Of a stretch of DNA of 54,498 nucleotides, positions 53,054 through 54,498 are shown piece by piece. The DNA lies in the NCBI GenBank assembly GCA_028292505.1, contig JAQGMF010000034.1, positions 1-54,498 on the forward strand, in the 5' to 3' direction. The stretch is from Rhodocyclales bacterium (lineage in GTDB: Bacteria; Pseudomonadota; Gammaproteobacteria; Burkholderiales; Rhodocyclaceae). The position numbers were made by a program, and so were the translations under genes. Under the pieces are notes generated by a model. That model made no database searches. It was not told the origin of the DNA and saw only the letters and a list, made by a program, of their open reading frames with translations. Each line of letters starts with the position of its first letter. The first letter of the stretch is position 1.

Positions 53054-54498
53054 TTACTTGATTGTCATAATTCGTGTGAGCGCGTTGCTAAAGTGTTCGG
53101 CACGTTGATATCCAATCACACGTACCTCCCTGCGTTCGTGCCCGGCGGCGTCGAAAAATATGATGCCCGGCGGGCCGAAGAGCCCGAAGCGTTTGAGCAG
53201 CGCGCGGTCATCGGCATTGTTGGCGGTCACATCCGCTTGCAGCAAGGTAAAGTCGGCGAGTCGCGCCGCCACTTTCGGATCGTTGAACGTGTAGTGCTCC
53301 ATTTCCTTGCAGCTCACGCACCAGTCGGCATAGAAATCCAGTAGCACAGGTTTGCCGCCACTCGCGGCAATGCGTGCATCGAGTTCGGCAACACTTTTGA
53401 CGCGCACGAAATTTTGCACTCGCACGTCGGTGGCAATGCCTGGAGCCAGCAGCCCTGCCACCAAGACGGCAATGCTCGTTGCCAGTAGCAGGCCGGCCAG
53501 ACCGAAGCCGATGCGCCGTGGATTGCCGCTTTTGAAACCGCGCGCGGTGCGCCATAACAGCCATGCGGCAATCGCGATCAAGGCTGCCGACATGCTCCAT
53601 AAGACGACGGCTTGCAATACCGGCGCAATCAACCACATGGCCGTGGCAAGCAGGACGATGCCGAAGAATTGCTTGACGCCCTCCATCCACGCGCCGGGTT
53701 TGGGTAGCCAGTGCCGCGCCATCACGCCGATGGCCACCAGCGGCGTGCCCATGCCAATGGCCAGTATGAACAACGCCAGACCACCGAGCTGCGCGTTGCC
53801 GGTTTGCGCGATAAACAGCAAAGTGCCGGCCAGCGGCGCGGCCATACAAGGACCGACGATCAAGGCCGACAATGCGCCCATCATCGCCACGCCCCACAGC
53901 GAGCCGGACTGGCGATTGGCTATACCCGAGACGCGCGCCTGCAGACTCGCGGGAAGCTGCAGCGTAAACACGCCGAACATCGACAAAGCCAGCGCCACGA
54001 AGATCAGGCTGAAGGCACCGAGTACCCAGATGTTCTGCAGCCAGGTGCTCAGCAGCATACCCGAGCGGCCCGCTGCGACCCCGGCGACGGCATACGTTAC
54101 GGCCATGCCAAAGACATAGATGCTACTCAGCAGGAAGGCGCGCGGCCGGCTGATATTTTCACCGTGGCCGACGATGATGCTCGACAGGATCGGAATCATC
54201 GGCAGCATGCAGGGCGTGAAGGCCAACAGCAGGCCGAAGCCGAAGAAGCTGAGCAGTATTGGCAGCGTCTTGCCGGCGCGCAGCAGCGCATCCACGCCGC
54301 CTTCGCTATCGTCACTACTGACATCCGCCTCGTTGGCGGACGCCAATGGCGTGTTCGTAGTGGACGAATCGGCCGGACGATCCATCTGCGCTGACGAATT
54401 GCCAAGACTGCCGAGCAGGCCACCGTTTTTCGGTTTGCCGATCATGCTCATATTGACAAGCTTGAGTTCGGCAGTGAAATCGTTAGGCGGATAGCATA
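53054..54498 (-). CDS. dsbD: Thiol:disulfide interchange protein DsbD (5' end beyond the window)
   Basis: The frame is open to the right edge. An internal ATG at 54451 could look like a start, but the upstream codons read CYPPNDFTAELKLVN, the end of the DsbD alpha domain with its second active-site Cys. The beta domain has eight membrane segments with the pair of Cys in AFTPCMLPMIP and VGPCMAAPLAG. The gamma domain carries YADWCVSCKEMEHYTF. DsbD moves electrons from cytoplasmic thioredoxin to the periplasm. About 100 residues of the N-terminal domain and the signal peptide lie outside. A Ser/Asp-rich linker of about 40 residues (SSAQMDRPADSSTTNTPLAS) separates the domains. Confidence 0.93.
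   Translation of the reverse strand, partial: CYPPNDFTAELKLVNMSMIGKPKNGGLLGSLGNSSAQMDRPADSSTTNTPLASANEADVSSDDSEGGVDALLRAGKTLPILLSFFGFGLLLAFTPCMLPMIPILSSIIVGHGENISRPRAFLLSSIYVFGMAVTYAVAGVAAGRSGMLLSTWLQNIWVLGAFSLIFVALALSMFGVFTLQLPASLQARVSGIANRQSGSLWGVAMMGALSALIVGPCMAAPLAGTLLFIAQTGNAQLGGLALFILAIGMGTPLVAIGVMARHWLPKPGAWMEGVKQFFGIVLLATAMWLIAPVLQAVVLWSMSAALIAIAAWLLWRTARGFKSGNPRRIGFGLAGLLLATSIAVLVAGLLAPGIATDVRVQNFVRVKSVAELDARIAASGGKPVLLDFYADWCVSCKEMEHYTFNDPKVAARLADFTLLQADVTANNADDRALLKRFGLFGPPGIIFFDAAGHERREVRVIGYQRAEHFSNALTRIMTIK

Noticed and set aside
1..54498. CRISPR array or prophage
   Set aside because: No series of regularly spaced direct repeats and no phage structural, integrase or transposase genes were seen.

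Overview
The window is a single chromosomal stretch from a GC-rich Gram-negative bacterium, most likely a betaproteobacterium. The pointers are the ybgC-tolQ-tolR-tolA-tolB-pal-cpoB-queE cluster, a DksA that has lost most zinc-finger cysteines in the pattern usual for this class, the thiS-thiG-trmB order, an SPOR protein-dsbA-SDR cluster, and a giant DUF3683-type Fe-S flavoprotein. Burkholderiales is my best guess (inference; no ribosomal RNA gene is present to confirm it). One tRNA gene, tRNA-Gly(CCC), lies at 41298-41371. There is no CRISPR array, integrase or IS transposase.

Layout. 1-2591: end of an ABC exporter ATPase, a GT1 glycosyltransferase and an ABC-2 permease in one operon. 2697-6385: KefB/C-type antiporter, a DapA-family aldolase and a small S4 RNA-binding protein, separated by palindromic repeats. 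About 6390-12710: a visibly more A/T-rich island. It holds an 88-aa protein, an N6-adenine DNA methyltransferase and a tightly overlapping minus-strand operon: a protein with two GHKL ATPase modules (12478-10118), a receiver-like protein and a 259-aa unknown. Immediately to its right lies the GC-rich 3' part of a second, diverged copy of the same methyltransferase (12710-13444), so the island seems to have entered by recombination at a resident methyltransferase gene. 13505-18145: a 73-aa disordered protein and a 1418-aa fusion of a Ycf48/BNR-like propeller to a membrane-embedded KAP P-loop NTPase.

18384-32474 is housekeeping: STAS protein, dksA, the complete Tol-Pal operon, queE, a LOG-family protein, polA, a secreted unknown, an aldo/keto reductase, rdgB and a DUF2782-like protein. 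32493-41232 holds a toroid-like unknown, an oligopeptide-type binding protein, a lipoprotein DegP protease divergent from oxyR, a 64-aa unknown and an orphan family-3-like binding protein. 41298-54498 holds the tRNA, a DUF481 outer-membrane protein, thiS, thiG, trmB, an SDR, dsbA, an SPOR protein, a beta-carbonic anhydrase, pdxH, the DUF3683 flavoprotein, a PhzF protein and dsbD, which is cut by the right edge.

The strongest candidates for an undescribed system are the GHKL/receiver/unknown operon trapped between two methyltransferase alleles, and the propeller-KAP fusion beside it. Both resemble families linked to conflict or signalling (KAP includes PifA; prokaryotic GHKL ATPases of the MORC/MutL type occur with restriction-modification genes). 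Function is inferred from architecture and neighbourhood only.
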